Assembly: GCF_042643245.1 (NCBI RefSeq)
Contig: NZ_JBHRSK010000014.1
Span: 1-64,000 of the forward strand
DNA from: Acidimangrovimonas pyrenivorans
GTDB taxonomy: Bacteria > Pseudomonadota > Alphaproteobacteria > Rhodobacterales > Rhodobacteraceae
DNA length: 64,000 nt
Reading direction: 5' to 3'
Shown one piece after another: positions 46,063-55,797 of this stretch. The translations under genes were made by a program, and so were the position numbers. Within the stretch, counting starts at the first letter, position 1, and every line of letters starts with the position of its first letter. The notes beneath the pieces were generated by a model, which was given only the letters and a program-made list of their open reading frames with translations, did not search any database and was not told the origin of the DNA.

Positions 46063-47577
46063 TTACTCGGCGAACTTGACGCCCTGCAGGCGGATCATGC
46101 CGTCGGGGTAGGGGGTGAAGCCCTCGACCTTCTTCGACAGCGCCCAGAACCACACCGGGTGGTAGAGGTACATGATCGGCAGGTCCTGCATCAGGATCGC
46201 CTGGGCCTTGTCGTAGGAGGCCTTGCGGGTGGCCAGGTCGGTCGAGGTGCGGGCGGCGTTCAGCGCCGCGTCGACCTCGGCGTTCGAGTAGTGGCCGTCG
46301 TTCAGCCCTGCGCCGGTGACGACGAAGCCGTAGATGTTGCCGTCCGGGTCGACCCGGCCCGACCAGCCGATCTGGCTGCCCTCGAAGGCGCCGGCGGTCT
46401 GGTCCTTGAGCAGCGTCGCGAATTCCTTGGCGACGATGTCGATCTTGATGCCGGCCTCGGCGGCCATGGCCTGGATCACCTGCATCAGCTGCTGCTGGAC
46501 CGGGTTGTTGGTCGCCTGGATCTGGATCTTGACGCCGTCCGGATAGCCGGCCTCCTTCAGCAGTTCCTTGGCCTTGGCGACGTCGCGGCCCTGGAGCGGG
46601 AAGTCCTTGTCATACCAGGACGAGGTCGGCGGGAAGGGCTGGTTGCCCGGGGCGAAGGCGCCGTTGAACACGACCTGGTTGATGACGTTGCGGTCGATCG
46701 CCAGCGACAGCGCCTGGCGCACCTTGGCGCTTTCGCCGAACGGGTTCTTGGCCGCGTCGGTATTGCCGGTGTTGAAGGTGATGCCCTGGTAGCCGAGCGA
46801 GGTGGCGCTGGCGACGGTCAGGTTGGCGTCGGCCTTGGCCGAGGCGATGTCGGTCGCCGCCAGACGCTCGAGCATGTCGAGATCGCCGGCGCGCAGGTTG
46901 GCCAGGCGGACGGTGGTGTCCGGGATCGGCAGGAAGGTGACCTTGTCGAAGTGGATCTTGTCGGCGTTGTAGTAGCCGGCATACTTCTCCAGCACGATCT
47001 TGTCCTGCTGGACCCGCTCGACGAACTTGAACGGACCGGCGCAGACCGGGTGCAGACCGAAATCGGCGCCCGCCTTCTTGGCCGCCTCGGGGGCCACCAT
47101 CATGCCGGCGCGGTCGGCGAACTGCGCCAGCAGCGTCGCATCCTTGCCCTTGAGGTGGAAGGTGACGGTGTAGGGGTCGGTGACCTCGACCGAGGCGATC
47201 GACTTCACCTCGTTCTTGCGCCGGCTCTCGGGCAGGGTCTGGCTGCGCTCGATGTTGTACTTCACCGCCTCGGCGTCGAATTTCTCGCCGTCCTGGAAGG
47301 TGACGTCGTCGCGCAGGGTCATGGTCAGCGCCATGCCGTCATCGGACCATTTCCAGCCGGTGGCCAGCATCGGAACGATCTTCAGCTCCGGCGTGATGTC
47401 GACCAGCTTGTCGCAGAGCGAGGCATAGACGATCCGGCCGACGAAGGTGCGCGACTGGTCGGGGTCGAGGATATCGGGATCGTCCTGCAGGCCGATCCGC
47501 AGATCGGCGGCCATCACGGCGTTGGCGCCAAGCGCCAGCATCGCCGCGAGGGCAAGTTTGCGTCCGGGTGTCTTCAT
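46063..47577 (-). CDS. ABC transporter 3: substrate-binding protein, family 5 (glutathione/peptide type)
   Basis: The 504-residue protein has a Sec-type signal peptide (basic KTPGRK, hydrophobic LALAAMLALGANAVM, AA-D cleavage near residue 23), then an SBP family 5 fold. That fold includes DLRIGLQDDPDILDPD and LRDDVTFQDGEKFDAEAVKY near 88-107. GGAG precedes the ATG by nine bases. The neighbouring gamma-glutamyltransferase makes a gamma-glutamyl peptide such as glutathione an attractive ligand, comparable to GsiB-like proteins (inference). A C/A-rich twin repeat lies in the 96-base leader upstream. Confidence 0.87.
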   Translation of the reverse strand: MKTPGRKLALAAMLALGANAVMAADLRIGLQDDPDILDPDQSRTFVGRIVYASLCDKLVDITPELKIVPMLATGWKWSDDGMALTMTLRDDVTFQDGEKFDAEAVKYNIERSQTLPESRRKNEVKSIASVEVTDPYTVTFHLKGKDATLLAQFADRAGMMVAPEAAKKAGADFGLHPVCAGPFKFVERVQQDKIVLEKYAGYYNADKIHFDKVTFLPIPDTTVRLANLRAGDLDMLERLAATDIASAKADANLTVASATSLGYQGITFNTGNTDAAKNPFGESAKVRQALSLAIDRNVINQVVFNGAFAPGNQPFPPTSSWYDKDFPLQGRDVAKAKELLKEAGYPDGVKIQIQATNNPVQQQLMQVIQAMAAEAGIKIDIVAKEFATLLKDQTAGAFEGSQIGWSGRVDPDGNIYGFVVTGAGLNDGHYSNAEVDAALNAARTSTDLATRKASYDKAQAILMQDLPIMYLYHPVWFWALSKKVEGFTPYPDGMIRLQGVKFAE

Positions 47578-47616
47578 TTTCTTTAACTCCTTGTTGGTAT
47601 GGGCCGCGGGGGTTTC

Positions 47617-47658
47617 GTGAGTGGTGGTGGGTCGCGGGTATGGGGTGAGTGGTGGTGG
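47617..47658 (-). repeat. Twin 14-bp G/T-rich direct repeat (C/A-rich in the mRNA leader) upstream of binding protein 3
   Basis: GTGAGTGGTGGTGG occurs at 47617-47630 and again at 47645-47658. In the messenger for the downstream binding protein it reads CCACCACCACTCAC twice, 40 or more bases before the start codon. It lies between the ATPase and binding-protein genes. Such C/A-rich leaders can be small-RNA targets in peptide transporters, but no partner is known here. Confidence 0.5.
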
Positions 47659-47673
47659 AAAGGGGGAGAAAAC

Positions 47674-48752
<1,079 letters not shown>

Positions 48753-48756
<4 letters not shown>

Positions 48757-49790
48757 GCGGAAACCTCCTCGGTGGCGGGCGTCGCGGCGGCGCCGGTGAC
48801 GGCCTCCAGCGGCGCGCGCCAGCAGGCGACCGCGTGGTCGGCCCCGGGGGCGCTTCCGACATCGGTCAACGGCGGCTGGACGGCGCAGTCGGGCCCGGCG
48901 AAGGGGCAGCGCGAGGCGAAGCGGCAGCCCTCGGGCATCTCGGCCGGGGTCGGCACCACGCCGGGGATCGTCACCAGCTTCTGCTCCTCGGCGCCGAAGG
49001 ACGGCATCGAGCTGATCAGGCCGATGGTGTAGGGATGCTGCGGATCGTCGAAGATCGCCCGGGCCGAGCCGGTCTCGACCACCTTGCCGGCATACATCAC
49101 CGCCACCCGGTCGGCCATTTCGGCCACCACGCCGAGGTCATGGGTGATCATGATCAGCGCCGCGCCGGTCTCGTCCTTGAGCTGGCGCATCAGGTCGAGG
49201 ATCTGGGCCTGGATGGTGACGTCGAGCGCGGTGGTCGGCTCGTCGGCGATCAGCAGGGCGGGGGCGTTGACCAGCGCCATGGCGATCATCGCCCGCTGGC
49301 GCATGCCGCCCGACAACTGGTGCGGATATTCGTCGAGCCGCTTCTCGGGCGCCGGGATCCGGACCCGGCGCAGCGCCTCCAGCGCCTCGGCCCGCGCCGC
49401 CTCGCGCCCGAGGCCGCGATGCCGGCGCACCGCCTCGGCGATCTGCTCGCCGATCTTCAGCGCCGGGTTCAGCGCCGTCATCGGCTCCTGGAAGATCATT
49501 GCCATCCGGTCGCCGCGCACCCGGCTCAGCGCCCGTGGGGACAGCGCCAGCAGGTCCTGGCCCTCGAACCAGGCCTCGCCGCCGGTCAGGCGCAGCGGCG
49601 GGGTCGCCAGCAGGCCCATCAGCGCCAGCACGCTCAGGCTCTTGCCGCAGCCGGATTCGCCGACGATGCACAGGGTCTCGCCGGCCCGGACCTGGAACGA
49701 CAGGTCGTCGACCAGGTCGCGCGGGGCGCCGTCGGGGCGGATCGACAGGTGGCGGACGTCGAGCAGCGGGGCGTCGGAGGGGGAGGTCAT
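48753..49790 (-). CDS. ABC transporter 3: ATPase, DppD/OppD type
   Basis: The 345-residue ATPase has Walker A GESGCGKS (residues 44-51), the LSGGMRQRAM signature, a Walker B ending in ADEPTT and the tail CRFASRCPFAGPDC. The ATG at 49790 follows GGAGG and overlaps the gntR stop by four bases; the longer upstream frame is only antisense-like sequence inside gntR. It is the first structural gene after the regulator, an uncommon order in which ATPases precede the binding protein. Confidence 0.9.
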
Positions 49791-50488
49791 GCGGCGCCTC
49801 CGTCGGGGAGCTTGGCGTCGAGCGTCTTCTCGAGATTGCGCATCAGGCGGTTCAGGTGCTCGGTCATCGCCTGCCGGGCGGTGTCGGGATCGCGGGCCTC
49901 GATGGCGTCGATGATCGCCTCGTGCTGGCGGTGGTAGAGCCTTGTGGTCTCGTCCGACCGGGCCTGGTCGCGCACCCGCTGCCAGTCCTCGCGGATCCGC
50001 ACCTCGTCGACCAGCGAGAAGGCGGTCAGCAGGATCTGGTTGCCGGCGGCGCGGGCGATCATCCGGTGCAGCGCGCCGTCCCAGATTTCCGCCGTCTCGG
50101 AATTCGGATGCGGGCCGATCTTGGCGGCCAGGTGGCGCATCCGCCCGATGTCGTCGGTCGAGGCGCGCTCGGCGCAGAGCGCCGCCAGCGTCGGCTCGAT
50201 GCACAGCCGCGCCTCCATCACCGACAGCGCGTCGGTGGCGGCGACGATGTCGGCGGCGAGCACGCCCGTCGGGTCCGGTGGCTGGCCGATGAAGGTGCCC
50301 TTGCCCTGGCGGCGCCAGATCAGCCCCTCGGCCTCGAGCACTTCGAGCGCGCAGCGCAGCTCGCGCCGGCCGACGCCGAGCTGGGCGCAGAGCGTCCGTT
50401 CGGTCGGCAGCCGGCCGTCGGCGTCACTGCCGCCGGCGTCGATGATGCGGCGGATCTGGGCCAGGACGGTGTTGGCGTTCTCGGTCAT
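49787..50488 (-). CDS. GntR family regulator, FadR/FCD subfamily (module 3)
   Basis: The 233-residue protein has an N-terminal winged helix (TERTLCAQLGVGRRELRCAL, then EAEGLIWRRQGKGTFIG). The FCD-type helical domain has candidate metal ligands around HRMIARAAGN and RQHEAIIDAIEA. It is a paralogue of the regulator at 33600-34322. It is the first gene of the transporter 3/gamma-glutamyltransferase operon and is probably autoregulated. Its promoter region has a TTGACA hexamer on the minus strand, with an AACCA-N9-TGGTT inverted repeat just downstream. AAGGA lies before the ATG. Confidence 0.87.
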   Translation of the reverse strand: MTENANTVLAQIRRIIDAGGSDADGRLPTERTLCAQLGVGRRELRCALEVLEAEGLIWRRQGKGTFIGQPPDPTGVLAADIVAATDALSVMEARLCIEPTLAALCAERASTDDIGRMRHLAAKIGPHPNSETAEIWDGALHRMIARAAGNQILLTAFSLVDEVRIREDWQRVRDQARSDETTRLYHRQHEAIIDAIEARDPDTARQAMTEHLNRLMRNLEKTLDAKLPDGGAA

Positions 50489-50854
50489 GGTATCCTTCGG
50501 GGCGTCCTTCCGGGCGTCTTGCAGGGCGGGCGGAACGCGGCGCGGTGCCGCTGATCCCTGTGCCGGATCAATGTCTCATTGGTGCAAACCAAAGTGAAAT
50601 TGGTTCGGCCTTGCTGTCAACGAAAATGTGAGGAATGCGTGAATCGGCGTGTATTCCGGCGCTTTGCGGCCGGGCATGGCTAATTTTTATGCGCGTCAGG
50701 ATGGCGCCCCGGTGCCCGATACTGCGAATCGGGCGGGGCCCGCGCAACTTTGGCAAAGCCGGCGCGGCCCGGCCCGCTGGCGGAAACGTCATTGATGCGC
50801 GCGCCGGATCGACTAGAACGGCCACAGGCCGAGGCAGGCAGAGAAGGAGCTGAG
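50489..50854. other. Divergent regulatory region between gntR (module 3) and dgoK
   Basis: These 366 bases hold no convincing gene. The part near gntR contains a minus-strand TTGACA (50620-50615) followed by GntR-type operator repeats. The part near dgoK includes GGAAT and ATTCC words around 50631-50660 and an AT-rich TAATTTTTATG stretch at 50681, which may be promoter sequence for dgoK, but I cannot place a firm -35/-10 pair. Confidence 0.45.
50579..50606. promoter_or_regulatory. GntR-type operator cluster upstream of gntR (module 3)
   Basis: Two overlapping inverted repeats are present: TTGGT-GCAA-ACCAA (50579-50592) and AACCA-N9-TGGTT (50587-50605). They lie directly downstream of a minus-strand TTGACA hexamer, where a bound repressor would block transcription of the operon. 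The second repeat has the same spacing as the site before the other gntR gene. Confidence 0.6.
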
Positions 50855-51763
50855 ATGCTGGCGGACTGGATTGCGGTCGATTGGGGCACCACCCACCTGC
50901 GGGCCTGGGCGATGTCGGCGGCGGGCGAGGTGCAGGCCACCGCGGCCTCGGATGCCGGCATGAACGGGCTGTCCCGCGACGGGTTCGAACCGGCGCTGCT
51001 CGACCTCGTCGGCGGCTGGCTGGCCGAGGGCCGTCAGACCCCGGTGATCGCCTGCGGCATGGTCGGCGCGCGCCAGGGCTGGGCCGAGGCGCCCTATCGC
51101 GCGGTGCCCTGCACGCCGCTGGATGCGGGCGCGATGATCGCGGCGCCGTGTTCCGATCCGCGCCTGTCGGTGCGGCTGATCGCCGGGCTCAGCCAGGCCA
51201 GCCCGGCCGACGTGATGCGCGGCGAGGAGACACAGATCGCCGGCCTGCTGGCGGCGCGGCCCGATTTCGACGGCGTGCTCTGCCTGCCCGGCACCCATTC
51301 GAAATGGGCCCGGATCAGCGCCGGCGAGGTGGTCAGCTTCCAGACCTTCATGACCGGCGAGCTGTTCGCGCTGTTGGCCGAGCAGTCGGTGCTGCGCCAC
51401 TCGGTGGCCGCCGCGGGCTGGGACGACGACGCATTCGCCGAGGCTCTTTCGGATGCCATCTCGCGCCCCGACCGGATCGGCGCCCGGCTGTTCACCCTGC
51501 GGGCCGAGGCGCTGTTGTCCGGGCTGGCGCCCGAGGCGGCGCGGGCGCGGCTGTCCGGGGCGCTGATCGGGGTCGAGCTGGCGGCGGCGCGGCCCTACTG
51601 GCTGGGCCAGGACATCGCCGTGATCGGTGCGGCCGGGATCGCCGGGACCTATGTCGCCGCGCTGACCGCCCAGGGCGCGCTGCCGCAACAGTATGACGGC
51701 GACGAGATGACCCGGGCGGGGCTGACCGCCGCCCATGCGCAGAGGAAGGGAGCGTCGCAATGA
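50855..51763 (+). CDS. dgoK: 2-dehydro-3-deoxygalactonokinase
   Basis: The 302-residue kinase has the N-terminal phosphate-binding strand DWGTTHLRAWAM (residues 9-20), the GMVGARQGWAEAPY region and LCLPGTHSKWARI. These are characteristic of DgoK, which phosphorylates 2-keto-3-deoxygalactonate in the De Ley-Doudoroff route of galactose use. GAAGGAG precedes the ATG. Its stop overlaps the dgoA start by four bases, and dgoA in turn overlaps a lactonase gene, so the three enzymes are translated together. Confidence 0.9.
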   Translation: MLADWIAVDWGTTHLRAWAMSAAGEVQATAASDAGMNGLSRDGFEPALLDLVGGWLAEGRQTPVIACGMVGARQGWAEAPYRAVPCTPLDAGAMIAAPCSDPRLSVRLIAGLSQASPADVMRGEETQIAGLLAARPDFDGVLCLPGTHSKWARISAGEVVSFQTFMTGELFALLAEQSVLRHSVAAAGWDDDAFAEALSDAISRPDRIGARLFTLRAEALLSGLAPEAARARLSGALIGVELAAARPYWLGQDIAVIGAAGIAGTYVAALTAQGALPQQYDGDEMTRAGLTAAHAQRKGASQ

Positions 51764-52380
51764 GCCGAAAGATCATCGCCATCCTCAGGGGGCTGACCCC
51801 GGATCAGGCCGAACCGATGGCCGACGCGCTGATCGGCGCCGGGATCACCGCGATCGAGGTGCCGCTCAATTCGCCCGAGCCTTTCGACAGCATCGCCCGC
51901 ATGGCCCGCGCCTTCGGCGCCGAGGCGCTGATCGGCGCCGGCACGGTGCTGACCGCCCACCAGGTCTGGCAGGTGGCCGAGGCCGGCGGCCGCATGGTGG
52001 TTTCGCCCAATGCCGATCCGGAGGTGATCGCCGCCACCCGCGAGGCCGGGCTGGCGAGCTATCCCGGCGTCCTGACCCCGACCGAATGCTTCGCCGCGCT
52101 CAAGGCCGGGGCGACGGGGCTCAAGATCTTCCCCTCCTTCCTGATGGGCACCGAGGGGCTGAAGGCGCTGCGCGCTGTGCTGCCGCCGGGCACCCAGGTC
52201 TATGCCGTCGGCGGCGCCGGGCCGGAGAATTTCGCCGACTGGATCGCGGCCGGCGCCGACGGTTTCGGCATTGGCACCGCGCTGTTCAAGCCGGGCCGGA
52301 CGGTGGCCGAGGTGGCCGAGCGCGCGCGAGAGATCGTGGCGGCCTATGACGCGGCGACCGGCAGGGGGGTGACGGTATGA
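51760..52380 (+). CDS. dgoA: 2-dehydro-3-deoxy-6-phosphogalactonate aldolase
   Basis: The 206-residue protein is a KDPG/KDPGal-type class I aldolase. It has the Schiff-base lysine Lys122 in GLKIFPSFLMG, Glu33 in AIEVPLNSPEP and the GAGTVLTAHQVW strand. It splits KDPGal into pyruvate and glyceraldehyde-3-phosphate. Its place directly after dgoK, with a four-base overlap, decides between the KDPG and KDPGal functions. The phosphate-binding end GGAGPENFADWIAAG (about 148-162) is intact. Confidence 0.9.
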   Translation: MSRKIIAILRGLTPDQAEPMADALIGAGITAIEVPLNSPEPFDSIARMARAFGAEALIGAGTVLTAHQVWQVAEAGGRMVVSPNADPEVIAATREAGLASYPGVLTPTECFAALKAGATGLKIFPSFLMGTEGLKALRAVLPPGTQVYAVGGAGPENFADWIAAGADGFGIGTALFKPGRTVAEVAERAREIVAAYDAATGRGVTV

Positions 52381-53249
52381 CGGACACGATGCAGGCCGAG
52401 GTCTTCGACCGGACCGAATGCGCGCTGGGCGAGGGGCCGCTGTGGCACCCCGAGCGCGGCCAGGTCTTCTGGTTCGATATCCTTGGCAAACGGCTTTGCA
52501 CCCGCGACGGCGACGCGACCCGGCACTGGCAGTTCGACGACCATGTCTCGGCCGCCGGCTGGATCGACCGCGACAGCCTGCTGATCGCCTCGGAACGGGC
52601 GCTGCTCCGCTTCGACATCGGGACCGGGGCGCAGGAACATGTCTGCGACCTCGAGGCCGACAACCCGGTGACGCGGTCGAACGATGGCCGGGCCGACCCT
52701 CATGGCGGCTTCTGGATCGGCACCATGGGCAAGCGGACCGAGCCCGGGGCGGGCGCGATCTGGCGCTGGTACCGGGGCGAGCTGCGCCGGCTATTCGCGC
52801 CGATCACCGTGTCGAACGCGATCTGCTTCGCGCCGGACGGCCGCCATGCCTGCTTCGCCGACAGCCCGAAGCGGCAGGTGCTGCGGGTGGCGCTGGACGG
52901 CGACGGCTGGCCGGTGGGCGAGCCGGAGGTGCTGGTCGACCTGACCGGCCACAAGCGGGTGCCGGACGGGGCGGTGATGGATGCGGATGGCGTGCTGTGG
53001 CTGGCCGAGTGGCGCGGCAGCCGGGTCGCGGCCTACGGGCCGGACGGGCGGCTGCTGCGCGAGGTGACGGTGCCGGCACCGCAGGTCACCTGTCCGGCCT
53101 TCGGCGGGCCCGATCTGACGACGCTCTACATCACCACGGCGCGGGACGGGCTGGAGCCCGGGAAACTGGCGCAATACCCGCAGAGCGGCATGACCTTCAC
53201 CGCCGAGGTCGGGGTGAAGGGCCAGGTCGAGCACCGGGTGGTGCTCTAG
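52377..53249 (+). CDS. SMP-30/gluconolactonase family lactonase
   Basis: The 290-residue beta-propeller protein has the SMP-30 entry CALGEGPLWHPERGQVFWFD with metal ligand Glu19. A mid-protein NDGRADPHGGFWIGTMG region follows, then the later VPDGAVMDADGVLWLAEW with further metal ligands. Such enzymes hydrolyse aldonolactones, the step between sugar 1-dehydrogenase and aldonate dehydratase. It overlaps dgoA by four bases. It may serve galactonolactone and also arabinonolactone, because no other lactonase is found in the sugar island. Confidence 0.87.
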   Translation: MTDTMQAEVFDRTECALGEGPLWHPERGQVFWFDILGKRLCTRDGDATRHWQFDDHVSAAGWIDRDSLLIASERALLRFDIGTGAQEHVCDLEADNPVTRSNDGRADPHGGFWIGTMGKRTEPGAGAIWRWYRGELRRLFAPITVSNAICFAPDGRHACFADSPKRQVLRVALDGDGWPVGEPEVLVDLTGHKRVPDGAVMDADGVLWLAEWRGSRVAAYGPDGRLLREVTVPAPQVTCPAFGGPDLTTLYITTARDGLEPGKLAQYPQSGMTFTAEVGVKGQVEHRVVL

Positions 53250-53546
53250 GGCGGGCACGTCGCTGGCTGGAGGGCGCCTGAGCCTCGGGGCTGGCGTTGC
53301 CGCTTGGGGCCGTTGAGGCCGCCGTCCGCACTTCGCGCTGCTTCGCCCGATACGCGTAAAACACGCTGGGCGAGCGCCGGCCCGTCCCGGCGGGCTGGCG
53401 CTATGGGGGCGGGGCGCAACGCTTGTTTTGCGGAGGGGCTTGGCCGGCATAAAGTGCAAAGCACGGCCGTTGCGAGCGCCACCCCACGGTCAGGCGCTCG
53501 CCCTGCTTCCGCTGCGCAATGCGATTGGCCTACAGGACGCCCCGCC
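53250..53546. other. Intergenic region between the lactonase and LysR genes
   Basis: These 297 bases lie between convergent genes. Apart from a hairpin at 53373-53402 I see no gene, promoter or RNA. A short minus-strand frame (FTRIGRSSAKCGRRP in part) could be a decayed coding fragment, but I cannot identify it. Confidence 0.4.
53373..53402. terminator. Hairpin terminator candidate after the dgo operon
   Basis: AGCGCCGGCCCG pairs with CGGGCTGGCGCT over twelve positions with one mismatch (a G-T pair on the plus strand) around the loop TCCCGG. It lies between convergent genes about 125 bases after the lactonase stop. No T tract follows. Confidence 0.4.
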
Positions 53547-54500
53547 TCACCCTGCCTGCGCCTTCTCCCGCTGCCGCAGCAGGATATCCGACAGCAGGTC
53601 GCGGCAGCGCATCGCCGCCGGCGACAAGTGACGCGATTTCAGCGTGATCAGCGAATAGGGCGCGACATGGACCGGCTCGGTGACGTTGAGCCGCGACAGG
53701 TCGGTCTGGGTCGCGGTCAGCAGATCGGCGACCTCGTGGCTGACCGGGGTGACGACGTCGGGGTTGCGCAGCAGCGCCAGCGTCATCAGCAGCGAGGCGG
53801 TGTTGGTCACCCGCCACGGCACCGGCGCGCCGAGGTCGAGGAACGCCTCCTCGACCGCGCGCCGGATCGGCGATCCCGGTCCCTGCATCACCCAGTCGCT
53901 GCCCGCCAGCTCGGCGAGGTCGAGCCGCGCCCGCCCGGCGAAGCGGTTGTCGCGATGGGCGAGGAAGCGCACCTGCTCGCCCCGCGCCCGCTGGATCGTG
54001 AACTCGCCCGGATCGGCCTCGGGCCGCAGCCGGCCGAGGATCATGTCGTAGCGCATCGCCTCGAGCCCGGTCAGCAGCGACTGGCTGTTGGCGACGTCGA
54101 TATGCAGCTCGACATCCGGCACGGTCAGCTTCAGCAGCCGGATCGCCGGCACCACGTAGCCCACCGCCGCCCCGGTGACGGCGCCGATCCGGACCACGCC
54201 GCCGGTGCCCAGCCGCAGCTTCTCGACCGCCTCGACGGCATGGCCGAGCTCGTCGAGGATGTTGCGGGCGTGGCGCGCCAGCCCCTCGCCGACCGGGGTC
54301 AGGGTCATGCCGCGCGGGTGGCGGTCGAAAAGCGGCGCGCCGACCAGCGTCTCGACCTCGGCCAGGGTGCGCGAGGCGGCGGGCTGGGTCAGCGCCAGCG
54401 CCTGGGCGGCGAGCGAGAGCTGGCGATGGGCGGCGATCGCCTCGATCAGCCGCAGGTGGCGCAGCTGTAGCCGGGTGGCGAGGTTTCTCGGATCTGACAT
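53547..54500 (-). CDS. gbpR: LysR family regulator, probable GbpR-type controller of chvE
   Basis: The 317-residue LysR protein has an N-terminal helix-turn-helix (LRHLRLIEAIAAHRQLSLAA, then ALTQPAASRTLAEVE; about residues 13-50) and a periplasmic-binding-like effector domain. It is divergent from chvE, the same arrangement as gbpR-chvE in Agrobacterium and Azospirillum, where GbpR responds to arabinose, fucose or galactose. The intergenic region has two palindromes suited to its binding. The name is given on this context together with family similarity, so it is less certain than the family assignment. Confidence 0.75.
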   Translation of the reverse strand: MSDPRNLATRLQLRHLRLIEAIAAHRQLSLAAQALALTQPAASRTLAEVETLVGAPLFDRHPRGMTLTPVGEGLARHARNILDELGHAVEAVEKLRLGTGGVVRIGAVTGAAVGYVVPAIRLLKLTVPDVELHIDVANSQSLLTGLEAMRYDMILGRLRPEADPGEFTIQRARGEQVRFLAHRDNRFAGRARLDLAELAGSDWVMQGPGSPIRRAVEEAFLDLGAPVPWRVTNTASLLMTLALLRNPDVVTPVSHEVADLLTATQTDLSRLNVTEPVHVAPYSLITLKSRHLSPAAMRCRDLLSDILLRQREKAQAG

Positions 54501-54514
54501 ACCGATATCGTTAT
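54499..54514. promoter_or_regulatory. Palindrome overlapping the LysR start region
   Basis: ATACCGATATCGTTAT is symmetric except at one pair of positions (ATA-x-CGATATCG-x-TAT). It overlaps the start codon region of the LysR gene, so a regulator bound here would block its own expression. It is a candidate GbpR site. Confidence 0.45.
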
Positions 54515-54535
54515 GAGGAATGCGTTAGATGTAAT

Positions 54536-54565
54536 TTGAACGGTATGGATACCCCTGTCTAGTCT
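54536..54565 (+). promoter_or_regulatory. Candidate chvE promoter with embedded operator
   Basis: TTGAAC (54536-54541) and TAGTCT (54560-54565) resemble -35 and -10 hexamers with an 18-base spacer. The spacer begins with GGTAT-GG-ATACC (54542-54553), a short palindrome that could position a LysR activator. The start codon of chvE follows about 90 bases downstream. Confidence 0.4.
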
Positions 54566-54652
54566 GCGCCCGGGTCACGACGGCCCGCTTGAATCAGTCT
54601 CCGTGGGAGCGAAGGGCCCATCGGCCCGGTGCCGGAGATAGGGAGGAGCATG

Positions 54653-55720
54653 ATGAGGAAACTTACCGCCATTCTGGCGTCGCTGGCGCTTGGCGCCTCG
54701 CTGGCGGCCGTGCCGGCCGCCGCGCAGGACAAGGGCACCATCGGCATCGCGATGCCGACCAAGAGCTCGGCGCGCTGGATCGCCGACGGCAACAACATGG
54801 TCAAGCTGTTCCAGAAGGCCGGCTACAAGACCGACCTGCAATATGCCGAGGACGATATCCCGAACCAGCTGGCCCAGATCGAGAACATGATCACCAAGGG
54901 CGACAAGGTGCTGGTGATCGCCGCCATCGACGGCACCACGCTGTCGAACGCGCTGGAAAACGCCGCCGCCTCGGGGATCAAGGTGATCGCCTATGACCGG
55001 CTGATCCGCGACAGCAAGAACGTCGACTATTACGCCACCTTCGACAACTTCAAGGTCGGGATCGAGCAGGCCAATTCGCTGGTCGAGGGGCTGAAGCAGC
55101 GCTTCCCCGACACCCACCCGTGGAATGTCGAGCTGTTCGGCGGCTCGCCCGACGACAACAACGCCTTCTTCTTCTACAACGGCGCGATGTCGGTGCTGCA
55201 GCCGATGATCGACAAGGGCGACATCAAGATCGTCTCGGGCCAGATGGGCATGGACAAGGTCGGCACCCTGCGCTGGGACGGCGCGGTGGCGCAGGCGCGG
55301 ATGGATAACCTGCTCTCGGCCTTCTACACCGACAAGCATGTCGACGGCGTGCTGTCGCCCTATGACGGGCTGTCGATCGGCATCCTGTCCTCGCTCAAGG
55401 GCGTCGGCTACGGCTCGGGCGACATGAAGATGCCGATCGTCACCGGCCAGGACGCCGAGATCCCCTCGATCAAGTCGATCGAGGCGGGCGAGCAGTATTC
55501 GACCGTGTTCAAGGACACGCGCGAGCTGGCCAAGGTCACCGTCGAGATGGTCGACGCCATGCTCTCGGGCGGCAAGGTGCCGGTCAACGACACCAAGACC
55601 TACAACAACGGCGTCAAGGTGGTGCCGTCCTACCTGTTGCCGCCGGTTCTGGTGAACAAGTCGAACTACGAGAAGGTGCTCGTCGGCTCGGGCTACTACA
55701 CCAAGAAACAGCTGATGTAA
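54653..55720 (+). CDS. chvE: Multiple-sugar-binding periplasmic protein ChvE
   Basis: The 355-residue protein has a Sec signal peptide (LTAILASLALGASLAAVPAAAQ, cleavage after AQ near residue 24 in outline). The ChvE-type sugar-binding fold follows, with DKGTIGIAMPTKSSARWIAD, ENAAASGIKVIAYDRLI and GGSPDDNNAFFF. It delivers arabinose, galactose, xylose or glucose to the GguAB transporter. Two ATGs are adjacent; the one at 54653 has GGGAGG at a normal six bases. A hairpin separates it from gguA, so it is probably made in excess. Confidence 0.88.
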   Translation: MRKLTAILASLALGASLAAVPAAAQDKGTIGIAMPTKSSARWIADGNNMVKLFQKAGYKTDLQYAEDDIPNQLAQIENMITKGDKVLVIAAIDGTTLSNALENAAASGIKVIAYDRLIRDSKNVDYYATFDNFKVGIEQANSLVEGLKQRFPDTHPWNVELFGGSPDDNNAFFFYNGAMSVLQPMIDKGDIKIVSGQMGMDKVGTLRWDGAVAQARMDNLLSAFYTDKHVDGVLSPYDGLSIGILSSLKGVGYGSGDMKMPIVTGQDAEIPSIKSIEAGEQYSTVFKDTRELAKVTVEMVDAMLSGGKVPVNDTKTYNNGVKVVPSYLLPPVLVNKSNYEKVLVGSGYYTKKQLM

Positions 55721-55739
55721 TCCCCGACATCGGCCGACT

Positions 55740-55770
55740 GGCCCCGCCGCCGCTTCCCCGTGGCGGGGCC
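55740..55770 (+). terminator. Hairpin between chvE and gguA
   Basis: GGCCCCGCC and GGCGGGGCC form a nine-base-pair stem with a 13-base loop, followed by CCCTTCAATTC. It lies 20 bases after the chvE stop and 28 bases before gguA. It is the third binding-protein/transporter junction in the window with such a stem-loop, consistent with partial termination or 3-prime end protection. Confidence 0.55.
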
Positions 55771-55797
55771 CCCTTCAATTCAAAGACGGACGAGGCC

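Noticed and set aside
53246..53482. A 78-codon minus-strand frame between the lactonase and LysR genes
   Set aside because: No start signal or known domain; it overlaps a terminator-like hairpin, so it is at most a decayed fragment.
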